64,000 bases of DNA from Aldehydirespirator sp965220645 (GCA_965220645.1 OZ244836.1:1922001-1986000), one strand, 5' to 3'; positions 8,868 through 17,471 are shown, counted from the stretch's first letter. Translations and numbers: made by a program. The notes: a model not told the origin generated them from the sequence alone.

Positions 8868-9053
8868 GTGGCGGAGGTGCACAGCGAACGCTACGGCGTG
8901 AGTGACGACGAGGCTGACATCGAGCGTGTCCGGCTGGCGATGCTGTCCGAGGCCGACGGCTCGGCCATGATGGCCCAGGTGCGCGAGCCGGGTTTCGCCA
9001 TGCTGAGCCCCACGTCCATCGCCACTGTCGGCCGCAAGCCCGAGAACCGCTGA
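8868..9053 (+). CDS. Small hypothetical protein, 61 residues
   Basis: I do not recognise this protein. It begins with GTG and reads MAEVHSERYGVSDDEADIER, then a middle with AMLSEADGSAMMAQV, ending in GRKPENR. It is acidic at the N-terminus, basic at the C-terminus and without a membrane segment. The reason to accept it is its start: a TACCCT hexamer sits 8 nt before GTG, the leaderless layout used across the window. It fills most of the 249-nt divergent gap between the acyl-CoA dehydrogenase and the LLM oxidoreductase, ends 22 nt before the latter, and may be co-transcribed with it. Confidence 0.45.
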   Translation: MAEVHSERYGVSDDEADIERVRLAMLSEADGSAMMAQVREPGFAMLSPTSIATVGRKPENR

Positions 9054-9075
9054 GCGGTAGCTGAGGGGTAGGCGC

Positions 9076-10179
9076 GTGAAGTTCGCCATGTTCTACGAGA
9101 TTCCCGTGGCCCGGCCGTGGTCGCGCCACAGCGAACTGCAGGCCTACCAGGAGGTTGTGGAGCAGGTCCGCCTGGGCGACAGGGTCGGGTTCCACTCGGT
9201 GTGGACAGTGGAGCACCACTTCCTCGAGGAGTTCTCCCACTGCTCGAATCCCGAAGTGCTCTACGGCCACCTGGCTGCGGTCACCGAGAACCTGCGGCTC
9301 GGCTACGGCGTGCGCCTCATGCCCAAGCCCTACAACCACCCGGTGCGCACCGCCGAGTCGGTGGCTGTGCTCGACCTGCTCTCCAATGGCCGGGTGGAGC
9401 TGGGCACGGGCCGCTCGGCGACCAGGGCCGAGCTGGAGGGCTTCGGGATCCACCCGAGCGAGACCCGGGCTATGTGGCGTGAGGCCCTAGAGATGACCGT
9501 CGCGGCGATGACCACCGACGAGGTGGAATGGGACGGCCACTACTGGCAGATGCCGCGTCGCCGGGTGCTGCCCAAGCCGTTGCAGTCGCCGCACCCTCCG
9601 CTGTGGGCTGCCACCAGCTCCGACGGCGGGCACCGCATGATCGGTGAGGCGGGCTTGGGGCTGCTGTCGTTCTCGGTGGGCACGCCCCCGGAGGAACTCG
9701 CCCGGCGCATCAACATCTACCGCGAAGGCATCGGCGCCTGCACCGACCCGATCGGGCGGTTCGTGAACGATCAGGCCGCCACGTTCACCATGGTCAATGT
9801 GGCACCCACTTCGGCTGAAGCGGTGGAGGTGGCCGCCGAGTCGTTCGAGTGGTATCCCCGCAAGGGAGCGCGGTTGATCGGGTCGGTGGCCCAGTGGCTG
9901 CGCGAGATGGAAGCCGAGCTGGGCACCTACGACTACCTCGGCAGGACCGCGGACCATGTTGAGGACGGCTCGATCGATCACCTCACCATGGACTACCTGC
10001 TGGAGACCAACGCCTGCGTGTGCGGCGATCCCGACCGGGCCGTCGAGATGTTCCGGGCATACCAGGCCACCGGCTGCGACATGGTGTTCTGCCTGTTCAA
10101 TCCGTACAAGGTGCCCCACGACAAGGTCATGCAGACCATCGATCTGATCGGCACTCAGGTGATCCCGGAGTTCATGTGA
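9076..10179 (+). CDS. LLM-class flavin-dependent oxidoreductase
   Basis: A 367-residue luciferase-like (bacterial luciferase alpha type) TIM-barrel oxidoreductase using FMN or F420. Family marks are WTVEHHFLEEFSH near residue 50, RLGYGVRLMPKPYNHPVR, ELGTGRSATRAELEGFGI and the late FRAYQATGCDMVFCLF. Such enzymes oxygenate or reduce small organic substrates in catabolic pathways; the substrate is unknown. GTG at 9076 has GAGGGG about 7 nt upstream. It is followed after 52 nt by a thiolase and then an SDR, suggesting a pathway that ends in beta-oxidation-like cleavage. Confidence 0.88.
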   Translation: MKFAMFYEIPVARPWSRHSELQAYQEVVEQVRLGDRVGFHSVWTVEHHFLEEFSHCSNPEVLYGHLAAVTENLRLGYGVRLMPKPYNHPVRTAESVAVLDLLSNGRVELGTGRSATRAELEGFGIHPSETRAMWREALEMTVAAMTTDEVEWDGHYWQMPRRRVLPKPLQSPHPPLWAATSSDGGHRMIGEAGLGLLSFSVGTPPEELARRINIYREGIGACTDPIGRFVNDQAATFTMVNVAPTSAEAVEVAAESFEWYPRKGARLIGSVAQWLREMEAELGTYDYLGRTADHVEDGSIDHLTMDYLLETNACVCGDPDRAVEMFRAYQATGCDMVFCLFNPYKVPHDKVMQTIDLIGTQVIPEFM

Positions 10180-10231
10180 GCCAGTTGTTGGGCATAATCG
10201 AAGCGAGATCAAACGCAAGGGGGAACCTGCG

Positions 10232-11383
10232 ATGAGTGAGGCCTACATCATCGACGCGGTGCGCACGCCGACGGGCCGGCGCGGCGGCGGGCTCGCCGAA
10301 GTGCACCCCGCCGACCTCGGGGCGGCGGCCATCAAGGCGCTGCTGCGCCGCACCGGTGTCGACCCCATGGCCATCGAGGACGTGATCTTCGGCAACCTCG
10401 ACAACGTCGGCCCCAACGCAGGGGACATCGCCCGCACCTGCTGGCTGGCCGCGGGCCTGCCCGAGGCTGTGCCCGGCGTCACCGTGGACCGCCAGTGCGG
10501 CTCGGGCCAGCAGGCGGTCAGCTTCGCGGCGATGGGCGTCATGGCCGGCGTGAACGACCTGGTCGTGGCGGGCGGCGTCCAGAACATGTCGATGGTGCCC
10601 ATCGGCACGGCACTGGTGGCGGCCGAGCCCCTGGGCCACGCCGATCCGTTCACCGGTTCGCAGGGATGGGTACAGCGCTACGGCACCCAGGAGGTGTCGC
10701 AGTTCCGGGGCGCGGAGATGATCGCCGAGAAGTGGGACTTCAGCCGAGCCGACATGGAGGCCTACGCGCTGGAGAGCCACCGCAGAGCCATCCAGGCCAT
10801 CGACGAGGGCCGCTTCACCGCCGAGATCGAACCGGTGGCCGGCGTGACCACCGACGAGGGTCCCCGGCGCGGCACTTCCTTGGAGAAGATGCAGTCGCTG
10901 CCGCCGTTGGCGGAAGGAGGGCGGCTCACCGCGGCGGTCTCCAGCCAGATCAGCGACGGGGCGGCGGCACTGCTGGTGGCCTCCGAGCGGGCCGTGGAGC
11001 GCCATGAGCTCACCCCGAAGGCGCGGATCCACCACATGTCGGCGCGGGGTGACGATCCGATCTACATGCTGACCGGCCCGATCCCGGCCACTGCCTACGC
11101 ACTCGAGCGCACCGGCATGGCCATCGACGACTTCGACCTGTTCGAGTGCAACGAAGCGTTCGCGCCGGTTCCCATGGCCTGGATGCACGAGCACGGCATT
11201 CCCCATTCCAAGGTCAATGTCAACGGCGGAGCCATCGCGCTGGGCCATCCGCTGGGCTGCACCGGAGCCAAGCTGATGACCACCCTGCTGCACGAGTTGG
11301 AGCGCACCGGCGGGCGCTGGGGCCTTCAGACGATGTGCGAGGGCGGGGGTCAGGCCAACGTCACCATCATCGAGCGCCTGTGA
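10232..11383 (+). CDS. Acetyl-CoA acetyltransferase (thiolase) family protein
   Basis: A 383-residue thiolase, close to the usual size of about 390. The acylation cysteine is C89 in DRQCGSGQQA, the second-half motifs ECNEAFAPVP and NGGAIALGHPLGCTGAKL supply the Asn and His of the active site, and the second cysteine is in QTMCEGGGQAN. It catalyses CoA-dependent thiolytic cleavage of 3-oxoacyl-CoA, or the reverse condensation. The ATG at 10232 has GGGGGA upstream. It sits between an LLM oxidoreductase and an SDR on the same strand, with an acyl-CoA dehydrogenase diverging nearby, consistent with a degradative acyl-CoA route. Confidence 0.92.
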   Translation: MSEAYIIDAVRTPTGRRGGGLAEVHPADLGAAAIKALLRRTGVDPMAIEDVIFGNLDNVGPNAGDIARTCWLAAGLPEAVPGVTVDRQCGSGQQAVSFAAMGVMAGVNDLVVAGGVQNMSMVPIGTALVAAEPLGHADPFTGSQGWVQRYGTQEVSQFRGAEMIAEKWDFSRADMEAYALESHRRAIQAIDEGRFTAEIEPVAGVTTDEGPRRGTSLEKMQSLPPLAEGGRLTAAVSSQISDGAAALLVASERAVERHELTPKARIHHMSARGDDPIYMLTGPIPATAYALERTGMAIDDFDLFECNEAFAPVPMAWMHEHGIPHSKVNVNGGAIALGHPLGCTGAKLMTTLLHELERTGGRWGLQTMCEGGGQANVTIIERL

Positions 11384-11418
11384 ATGACGTGGACCCTGCG
11401 GCGGGGGACCGCTCCGGG

Positions 11419-12189
11419 ATGAGCGGTCTGGCGCAGGGCAAGGTGGTGCTGGTCACCGGCGCCGCGGGCGGCATCGGCCGAGCCGCGGCGCAGCAGTTCG
11501 GGGTGCAGGGCGCAGCGCACGTGGTGGTGGCCGACCTCGACGCCGAGGGTGCCCACGAGACGGCCGCCGCGATCAACTCGGCCGGACCGCAAGCCCTCGC
11601 CTCGGTCGTGGCAGTCGACGTAACCGATGAGGCCGCGGTGGCGGCGATGGTCGGCGGGATCGTCGCCGACCACGGACGCCTCGACATCGCCTTCAACAAC
11701 GCGGGGATCTCCGACATGATGGCGGAGTTCCACAATCTCGACAAGGCCCGTTGGGACCGCATGGTCGCGGTCAACCTGACCAGCGTGTTCCTGTGCATGA
11801 AGCACGAGCTGCGCCATATGGCCGAACAGGGCGGCGGCGCCATCGTCAACACTTCGTCGGGTGCGGGCGTGGTGGCTGCTCCGGGCCAGCCCCACTACAC
11901 CGCGGCCAAGCACGGCGTGGTCGGGCTGACCAAGGCGGCCGCGCAGGAGTACGCCCGCCGGGGGATCAGGGTCAACGCGGTGCTGCCCGGCTCGACCGAC
12001 ACTCCCATGATCCGGCGCTTCATCGGCGACAACGAAGAGATCGCCAAGATGATTGCGGCCACCAACATCGGTGGCCGGATGCTCACCCCCGACGAGGTGG
12101 CTGAGGTAGCTGTGTGGCTGGGCTCCGACGCGGCCAGCATGGTCAACGGGCAGTCGCTCATCGTCGACGGCGGGGGCCTGGTTCGCTGA
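11419..12189 (+). CDS. Short-chain dehydrogenase/reductase (SDR)
   Basis: A 256-residue classical SDR: nucleotide-binding VTGAAGGIGR, NNAG (FNNAGIS), catalytic Ser in NTSSGAGVV, the YxxxK pair in HYTAAKHG, and a C-terminal SLIVDGGGLVR. It oxidises or reduces an alcohol/ketone with NAD(P)(H). ATG 11419 places the Rossmann fold normally. An alternative in-frame GTG at 11380 overlaps the thiolase stop (GTGA) and would add 13 residues, so translational coupling is possible. Co-directional with the thiolase, it is likely the 3-hydroxyacyl-CoA dehydrogenase-like step of the same pathway. Confidence 0.9.
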   Translation: MSGLAQGKVVLVTGAAGGIGRAAAQQFGVQGAAHVVVADLDAEGAHETAAAINSAGPQALASVVAVDVTDEAAVAAMVGGIVADHGRLDIAFNNAGISDMMAEFHNLDKARWDRMVAVNLTSVFLCMKHELRHMAEQGGGAIVNTSSGAGVVAAPGQPHYTAAKHGVVGLTKAAAQEYARRGIRVNAVLPGSTDTPMIRRFIGDNEEIAKMIAATNIGGRMLTPDEVAEVAVWLGSDAASMVNGQSLIVDGGGLVR

Positions 12190-12225
12190 ACCCTCGTTGC
12201 CGGACGGCCCGCCGCTCGGCCGGAG

Positions 12226-12705
12226 TCAGGTCAGGGCAACATCGACGCGGCTCGACGCCTCGTCCTCGCTCACATTGAGCGCGAACGACAGCTCCGACAC
12301 CAGCACGCTGCGAGCCGTGTTGTAGAGCGTCTTCTCGCCGGCAGACAGTCCCTTGGCCCGGTCGCGCAGGGCCAGGTTGCGCACCACCTCGGCCACCTGG
12401 TACACGTCGCCCGACTTGAGCTTCTCCTGGTGGTTCTTGTAGCGCCGCGACCAGTTGGCCGGCTCGCGCACGTCCCGGCGGGCCAGGACATCGAAGAGGT
12501 CGTCTACGTCCTCGGTGCTTATGGGCCAGCGCATACCGACGTCCTCGGCCCTGTCGGCGGGCACGGCCACGGTCATCTCGCCGTGGGTCATGCGCAGCAC
12601 GAGGTAGTCCTGCTCCTCGCCGAATGCGGTTCGCTTCTCCAGTCTCACAATCTCAGCAGCGCCGTGATGCGGGTACACCACCCGATCACCGACCTTGAAG
12701 CTCAC
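12226..12705 (-). CDS. carD: CarD-family transcriptional regulator
   Basis: A 159-residue CarD protein. The N-terminal RNA polymerase-interacting domain reads FKVGDRVVYPHHGAAEIV, and the C-terminal DNA-binding helical part contains NWSRRYKNHQEKLKSGDVYQVAEVVRNL and GLSAGEKTLYNTAR. In actinobacteria CarD binds the polymerase beta subunit and stabilises open promoter complexes, notably at rRNA promoters. The start is GTG with a TAGAAT hexamer 7 nt upstream, indicating a leaderless message. It converges on the SDR gene, 36 nt away. Confidence 0.95.
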   Translation of the reverse strand: MSFKVGDRVVYPHHGAAEIVRLEKRTAFGEEQDYLVLRMTHGEMTVAVPADRAEDVGMRWPISTEDVDDLFDVLARRDVREPANWSRRYKNHQEKLKSGDVYQVAEVVRNLALRDRAKGLSAGEKTLYNTARSVLVSELSFALNVSEDEASSRVDVALT

Positions 12706-12712
12706 TCTGGCA

Positions 12713-12718
12713 ATTCTA
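12713..12718 (-). promoter_or_regulatory. Predicted -10 element (leaderless) of carD
   Basis: On the minus strand TAGAAT ends 7 nt before the GTG start of carD, leaving no room for a ribosome binding site in the transcript. Confidence 0.55.
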
Positions 12719-12773
12719 CAGCCGCAGGCCCTGATTTCGGCACGGCCGAACCGCCCTCGCGAGTCCCTCGCAA

Positions 12774-13976
12774 CTACCGCGAAACGACCGGTGTTCCCAG
12801 CAGTCGGAGGGCAGCCGCGGTCCTTTCAGCGGAGTCTTGGAGCAACTCGGGATCGCGCCTGTCATCGCGCAGCACATCGACGATCTCGAAGGTGGAGCGG
12901 TCGACCCATGTGGGAGTGTGGGCGAGTTCGGTTACCGCCCAGCGGCCGGTAGCCGGGTCCTCGGTCACGGTGAGATGGACGATCACGCCGTCCTCGGTGG
13001 GCAGCGGGCACTCGGCGCAGGTCTCCGGAGACTGGTTCGACAGGAAGTTGCCCAGCCCGTACACCAGGAACTCCCCGCCTATCTGGACTACCGGCTGCAC
13101 GACGTGGGCGTGGTGGCCGAGGATCAGGTCGATGTCGGGAGAGGCCAGCAAGCGAGGCCCGATGCCGATCTGAATCTCGTCGGGTTCGCTCCTGTAGTTG
13201 GTGCCCCAGTGCATCGACAGCACTACGAAGTCGGCACCGGCTGATCGCGCCCGCTGCGCCTCCTCGAGGATGGTCGCCTCGTCGATGACGTTCGACAGGT
13301 GGGATTCGTCTGCGTCCAGCTCTCCGTTGTTGAAGCCGTACGTGTATGAGAGGTGTGCGACGGTCGCGTCGCCCGCCTCTACCAGGGTGACCTCTTCTCG
13401 GGCTTCCGGAGAAAGCGCCATGCCGGCGTGGGCGACCTGCACCCGATCAAGGGCGCCGATCGTGCCCACGATTCCCTCGCGGCCGGCGTCGGTGGCGTGG
13501 TTGGACGCGAGCGAGCAGGTGTCGTAGCCGGCATAGGAGATCGCACCGGCCAGCTCTCTGGGCACCAGGAACGCGGGGAAATAGGAGAGACGGGCGTTGT
13601 TGGGCGACATCGGGCTCTCCACGTGGCATACGGCCAGGTCCGCTTGGCTGAGGATCGGCGCGACGCTGGAGAACATCTGAGAGAAGTCCCAGCCGTCGGC
13701 GGTGCGAGCCGCGTCCGCCACCGACTCGTGGATGAGCAGATCGCCCGTGGCCGCGATCGTGAAGGACGGCGGTCCATCGTCGACCACCTCGGTGGCGGCG
13801 GGCCCGTCCGAGGCGACAGGTTCCTCAGCCGGCGCGGCCTCGGTCTCGGTTCGTGATTCTCGCGGGGGAGCAGGGTCGGAGCCGGAATCCAGCGCGAGCG
13901 AGGCCACCGCGCCTGCCACGAGCAGGGTGAACAGCACCCAGGCCACCCCCCGCTCCCCGGACGATCGGGGCTCCAT
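12774..13976 (-). CDS. CapA-family (poly-gamma-glutamate synthesis-like) metallophosphatase-fold protein
   Basis: A 400-residue protein with an N-terminal membrane anchor (VAWVLFTLLVAGAVASLAL), a low-complexity linker rich in E, A and P, and a CapA domain. Family motifs are IAATGDLLIHES, CHVESPMSP, LASNHATDAG, MHWGTNYRSEP, GHHAHVVQP and VYGLGNFLSNQ. CapA proteins belong to the calcineurin-like fold and are linked to cell-surface polyglutamate, but many homologues have no proven role. The frame is open further upstream, but ATG 13976 gives a normal anchor and starts 16 nt after the amidohydrolase stop, so the two are probably an operon. Confidence 0.87.
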   Translation of the reverse strand: MEPRSSGERGVAWVLFTLLVAGAVASLALDSGSDPAPPRESRTETEAAPAEEPVASDGPAATEVVDDGPPSFTIAATGDLLIHESVADAARTADGWDFSQMFSSVAPILSQADLAVCHVESPMSPNNARLSYFPAFLVPRELAGAISYAGYDTCSLASNHATDAGREGIVGTIGALDRVQVAHAGMALSPEAREEVTLVEAGDATVAHLSYTYGFNNGELDADESHLSNVIDEATILEEAQRARSAGADFVVLSMHWGTNYRSEPDEIQIGIGPRLLASPDIDLILGHHAHVVQPVVQIGGEFLVYGLGNFLSNQSPETCAECPLPTEDGVIVHLTVTEDPATGRWAVTELAHTPTWVDRSTFEIVDVLRDDRRDPELLQDSAERTAAALRLLGTPVVSR

Positions 13977-13992
13977 GACTGTCCGGGCCGCC

Positions 13993-15624
13993 TCAGGCCG
14001 TGCCGATGTCGGACCGCAGGCCGCGGCCTGCCGGCGGGAGGTCGGTGAAGCCGTCGGGCGATCGGGCCACCTGGCCCTCGACCACAACCCATTGGATACC
14101 CGCGGACTCCTGGGCGGGGTCAGCGATCGTGGACCGGTCTATCACGGTGGCCGGATCGAACACGGTGATGTCGGCGTCAGCGCCGATGCTCAGCCGGCCC
14201 TTTCGCAGCAACGCCGGGCAGCGTCCCTCGAGAAGGCGGGCCGGCTGGATCGTCATCTTGGCGAGCGCCGTCACCAGGTCGAGAACACCACGCTCTCGCA
14301 CGTAATGGCCGAGCACCCGGCTGAAGCACCCGGTGGACCGGGGATGGTTGTTGTGGGGCCGGTCGAGGATGGCGTCGCTGCCGACCATCACGAAGTCGGC
14401 CTGCAGCGGCAACTCCACATCCTCGGGCGACATGGCGAACGCGGCCGTGAGGCTGTTGGCCGCGTAGGCGTCCGCGAAGGTCTGCTCGGTCAGTCGCTGC
14501 GACGTGCCCGCCACCTGCAGATCGCCGTAGCCGATGCCGTACTTCTCCTGCCAGTCCTGGTAGCGGGCCGACTTGAGGTATGTGGCCCAGAACTCGTACG
14601 GGTAGGTGCAGGCCGTAATGGCCAGGCCCTCGGTGATCGCGTCGCGGATGCGTCCGAGCGCCTCCTCCATCACCCCGGTGCCGCCGGTCGAGTTGATGTG
14701 CTCGACGTGGACATGGGCCCCGGTATCGCGGGCTGCGGAGATGAGTTCGCTGATGGCCTGGAGGTTGGTGCCGGGCGGAAGGTTGTCGGAGTAGCGGGCG
14801 TGTACGCACAGGGGCACGCGGTTCTCCGCGGCAATCGCGGCGTGGGCAAGCAGGGCGTCCGCGGTGGTGCCCGGCGTGTACTCGGGCTGCATGTGCAGCC
14901 CGATGAACCCGTTGCGGAGGTCGCTCCGGGCGTCGGCGAGAATGGCCTCCAGCGTGCCTGGCGCCGCGGTGTCGTAGGGCTCGAGGCCGTGCACCTGGCG
15001 GACGTAGGCGTGGTCGGAGGCTCCGCCGAAGTGCACCGGGGAGCTTCCGTCGGGATGGGCTGCGAACCACCTGTCGGCGCGGTTGTCGAGGCCGTGCATC
15101 CCGAGGTTGGTGGTTACGCCGTCGGCGAGCTTGTACCACTCGCCGTAGCCGTTGGGGCTGTACGACAGGATGTCGATGAAGCCGGGCGACACCACCAGGC
15201 CGGCCGCGTCGATGGTCGTGGCTGCCCGCAGCGGGGCCGCGTCCGGATCTGTCGAGATGGCTGCGACCGTCGAGCCGCTGATGCCGATGCTCGCCAGGGA
15301 GTCGAAGCCCGACTCAGGGTCGATGACGCGGCCGCCGACGATGGCCAGATCGAACGACTGATCGGTCCCTCGTGCAGCCGACTCGTCCAGTACCGGGATC
15401 GGTGGCGGTTCAGCCGGAGGCGCCGGTTCGGTTACAACCGTTGCTGGTGTCGAGGTGGTGGGCGCATCAGCGGGTTCTGCCGGCGCGGCGGGCTGCTGCT
15501 CGCCGTCGGGGACTGTGGGGGAGCGCAGCCGGCGGAGCACGGCAACGTTGGTGACTCCGAATCCCAGTGCCAGCAGCAGGCGGCGACGGGCAATGGATCC
15601 GCCGCTCGGCTTTGGCCCGGTCAC
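13993..15624 (-). CDS. Secreted N-acyl-D-amino-acid deacylase-like amidohydrolase lacking canonical metal ligands
   Basis: A 543-residue member of the D-aminoacylase/amidohydrolase superfamily. The N-terminus RRRLLLALGFG suggests an exported (Tat-like) protein, followed by a Pro/Ala/Thr linker to about residue 80. The barrel starts at FDLAIVGGRVIDPESG. Where relatives have DVHTHYD, this one reads DILSYSPNG (residues 151-159), and the usual cysteine is replaced in NLGMHG. Downstream histidines (CVHARYS, HVEHINS) and the Asp in MVGSDAI remain. The activity is therefore uncertain. The start is GTG at 15624 with TATGCT 8 nt upstream. The CapA-like gene follows. Confidence 0.82.
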   Translation of the reverse strand: MTGPKPSGGSIARRRLLLALGFGVTNVAVLRRLRSPTVPDGEQQPAAPAEPADAPTTSTPATVVTEPAPPAEPPPIPVLDESAARGTDQSFDLAIVGGRVIDPESGFDSLASIGISGSTVAAISTDPDAAPLRAATTIDAAGLVVSPGFIDILSYSPNGYGEWYKLADGVTTNLGMHGLDNRADRWFAAHPDGSSPVHFGGASDHAYVRQVHGLEPYDTAAPGTLEAILADARSDLRNGFIGLHMQPEYTPGTTADALLAHAAIAAENRVPLCVHARYSDNLPPGTNLQAISELISAARDTGAHVHVEHINSTGGTGVMEEALGRIRDAITEGLAITACTYPYEFWATYLKSARYQDWQEKYGIGYGDLQVAGTSQRLTEQTFADAYAANSLTAAFAMSPEDVELPLQADFVMVGSDAILDRPHNNHPRSTGCFSRVLGHYVRERGVLDLVTALAKMTIQPARLLEGRCPALLRKGRLSIGADADITVFDPATVIDRSTIADPAQESAGIQWVVVEGQVARSPDGFTDLPPAGRGLRSDIGTA

Positions 15625-15632
15625 GACGAGGC

Positions 15633-15638
15633 AGCATA
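15633..15638 (-). promoter_or_regulatory. Predicted -10 element (leaderless) of the amidohydrolase at 15624
   Basis: Minus-strand TATGCT ends 8 nt before the GTG start, matching the window-wide leaderless pattern. Confidence 0.5.
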
Positions 15639-15720
15639 ACGGCGCGCCCCCGGCCCGATCGTTCGCCTGGTGGCTGCATGGATGGGACCTGAGGCCGGCG
15701 CTCGGGTGCCCGTCGGGGCG

Positions 15721-16650
15721 TCATCGAGCTGCTCCGACCGAACCGCGCACCTCTCCGAGCGCGACCCTCAAGTCGTTCGCCAAGCTGTCATCGACACGTT
15801 TGCACAGCCATTCCAGAGCGCTGGGAGCGTCCGAGACGCGACTCAGCACCCAGCGGGCGAATGAGCCGTCGTCGAGCCATTCGGCGATCTCTGGGGTGAG
15901 GCCTGGAAGGATCGCGGGCGCTGAGTCAGGCTGGTCGACGACTCTGCGGCGCAAAGACGCCCATGTGTTGCTCTCGTGGAAGTCTTGTCTCACGCGGCGC
16001 GTCAGCCAGGACGACAGCGGCTCGTCCGAGCCGTTGAGTGGGTAGAGCAGCGACAGGCTGTCCCAGCGCAACGGGCGGCGTGAGCACATCCCGCCGCGCC
16101 GGTCGAGCAGCCTCGACAGTTGATGCAGGAACACGCCGTCGGGGAACCACACCGGAGGCGATGGGCACGGCGGGGTGGCCTGACCCAGGGCGCGGAGGCC
16201 CGCATCGAGCAGGAGTCCCGCCACCGCGGTGAGATTCTCCGCGCCATCTCCGGGCTGCTCACGAAACAGGGCCCACGAGTTGTCGAGGCGATCCAGCGAC
16301 CACGCCAGCACGCCACTGCGGCGCCGGCCGTCGGGCCACAGGGTCTCGCACCGAGCGCTGGCCGCCACGGCGACGGTCTCCTGCGGGCATCTCAGGCCGA
16401 TCATCGCCGTCTCGCCGACGGAAGGACGATCAACCGTGGTCCTTGCTCCGGTGGACGAGACCAGCACGGCACCGCCGACGGGGAGGTCCAGAGCATGGGA
16501 CGCAAGATCCAGTAGGAACGGATCTGGGGCCGTGCTGCTCGCTAGGGCGCTTCCTGTCACCAACGGAGCGCCGCCAGGGTGCTTGCGATTCAGCACACGG
16601 CCGTTGTCGAGCCTGGAGAAGTAGGGGAGGAACCCGTGATTGGGATGCAT
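15721..16650 (-). CDS. Hypothetical protein, 309 residues
   Basis: I do not recognise a family. The protein begins MHPNHGFLPYFSRLDNGRVL, contains a repeated-looking AVLVSSTG and AVAASARCETLWPDGRRRSG, and ends in an acidic/basic helical region with EWLDDGSFARWVL and SALEWLCKRVDDSLA. There is no signal peptide or membrane segment. Length, third-position GC and a GAAAGG purine stretch about 10 nt before ATG support a real gene. It stands alone on the minus strand, about 96 nt from the amidohydrolase promoter region and 183 nt from the next minus-strand gene. Confidence 0.7.
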   Translation of the reverse strand: MHPNHGFLPYFSRLDNGRVLNRKHPGGAPLVTGSALASSTAPDPFLLDLASHALDLPVGGAVLVSSTGARTTVDRPSVGETAMIGLRCPQETVAVAASARCETLWPDGRRRSGVLAWSLDRLDNSWALFREQPGDGAENLTAVAGLLLDAGLRALGQATPPCPSPPVWFPDGVFLHQLSRLLDRRGGMCSRRPLRWDSLSLLYPLNGSDEPLSSWLTRRVRQDFHESNTWASLRRRVVDQPDSAPAILPGLTPEIAEWLDDGSFARWVLSRVSDAPSALEWLCKRVDDSLANDLRVALGEVRGSVGAAR

Positions 16651-16833
16651 GGGACTGGGGCCTTTCGCCTTGCGGGGTGCAGGCGGCCCGTCGTCCCGGG
16701 CTGCGAGGAGAGCTTTGGGCGCTCGCCGCGAGTATGGATAGCGGATGTGACACCGCTCGTGGATGGGCGGTCGGCCGTTAGAACTCGGGCAGGGAGGTGA
16801 TGCCGCCCGGCGGCACGAGGTTGTGGATGTGCG

Positions 16834-17463
16834 TCAGGCGGAGTGCGTGGCGATCAGGTCGTCCACCGAGCTCCAGCCGTCGAACAGCACGTGCACACCC
16901 GGGTGCTGCACCACTGTGCGGTTCCACGGCTGCGGCAGCACCCACACCGGCTTCTCGGCCTCGACCAGACGCCTCACCCGGCGGGGTGCGTCGTCCACCC
17001 AGACGTCGGCGTCAATCGCCACGGGATCCTCGGTGAACATGATGTCGTCATCGCCTACGCCCAGTTGCGGCTGACCGGCGAACCACTGGCGGGCGATCTC
17101 GCGGGTCGTGTTCTGGTCGTCGGGATTGTCACCGACCATGTGGTCGCGTCGGGTTACTGCCAAGACCCTGAAGCCGGCCGATTGAAGCGCGGTTATACCG
17201 CCCTCGGCGCCTTCGACGAGCTTGAGCCGTCCCGACATCGGAGACAGCAAGAACTCGCGAATCGTTCCAGCCGGGTCGGCAACGCCCCATTCTGACAGGT
17301 CCCAGGACACGTTCAGCGCCAACTGTCGGTCGGCGACGGCGTGGCGGGCGGCCACATGGGCTCGCAGGCCCTTGACCCAGTTTGCGATGACTCCGTCCAT
17401 GGTCAGGGCCACAGTCGAGGTGCTGGAGCTTGAATTCGAGGAGGCAGATGATGGGGGTGTCAT
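16834..17463 (-). CDS. HAD-like 5'-nucleotidase (NT5C) family protein without the nucleophile Asp
   Basis: A 209-residue protein with a Ser/Thr-rich first 17 residues and a HAD-type core. Motif I reads ALTMDGVIANW, where 5'(3')-deoxyribonucleotidases have DMDGVLADF; the first Asp, the phosphorylated nucleophile, is Thr21 (codon ACC), while the second, D23, is kept. Motif II-like VLAVTRRDH and motif IV-like ADVWVDDAPRRVRRL with EAEKPVWVLPQPWNR match the family. The protein may be catalytically dead or altered. A TACACT hexamer 8 nt before ATG indicates a leaderless start. It diverges from the ThDP enzyme gene. Confidence 0.7.
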   Translation of the reverse strand: MTPPSSASSNSSSSTSTVALTMDGVIANWVKGLRAHVAARHAVADRQLALNVSWDLSEWGVADPAGTIREFLLSPMSGRLKLVEGAEGGITALQSAGFRVLAVTRRDHMVGDNPDDQNTTREIARQWFAGQPQLGVGDDDIMFTEDPVAIDADVWVDDAPRRVRRLVEAEKPVWVLPQPWNRTVVQHPGVHVLFDGWSSVDDLIATHSA

Positions 17464-17471
17464 GTGGTGGC

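Noticed and set aside
10172..11293. 373-residue minus-strand open frame
   Set aside because: Antisense to the thiolase, whose active-site motifs are unmistakable.
13702..15639. 645-residue plus-strand open frame
   Set aside because: It lies antisense to the amidohydrolase and CapA genes, has no recognisable motif and a composition typical of high-GC shadow frames.
16651..16833. Small RNA or hidden gene between the hypothetical and HAD-like genes
   Set aside because: Neither strand shows a promoter-hairpin pair or a conserved-looking frame; I see nothing supportable in this gap.
16778..16836. Possible C-terminal tail (THIHNLVPPGGITSLPEF) of another gene on the minus strand
   Set aside because: It reads like a protein end but is under 20 codons, lies in a frame following the HAD-like stop and matches no family I can name.
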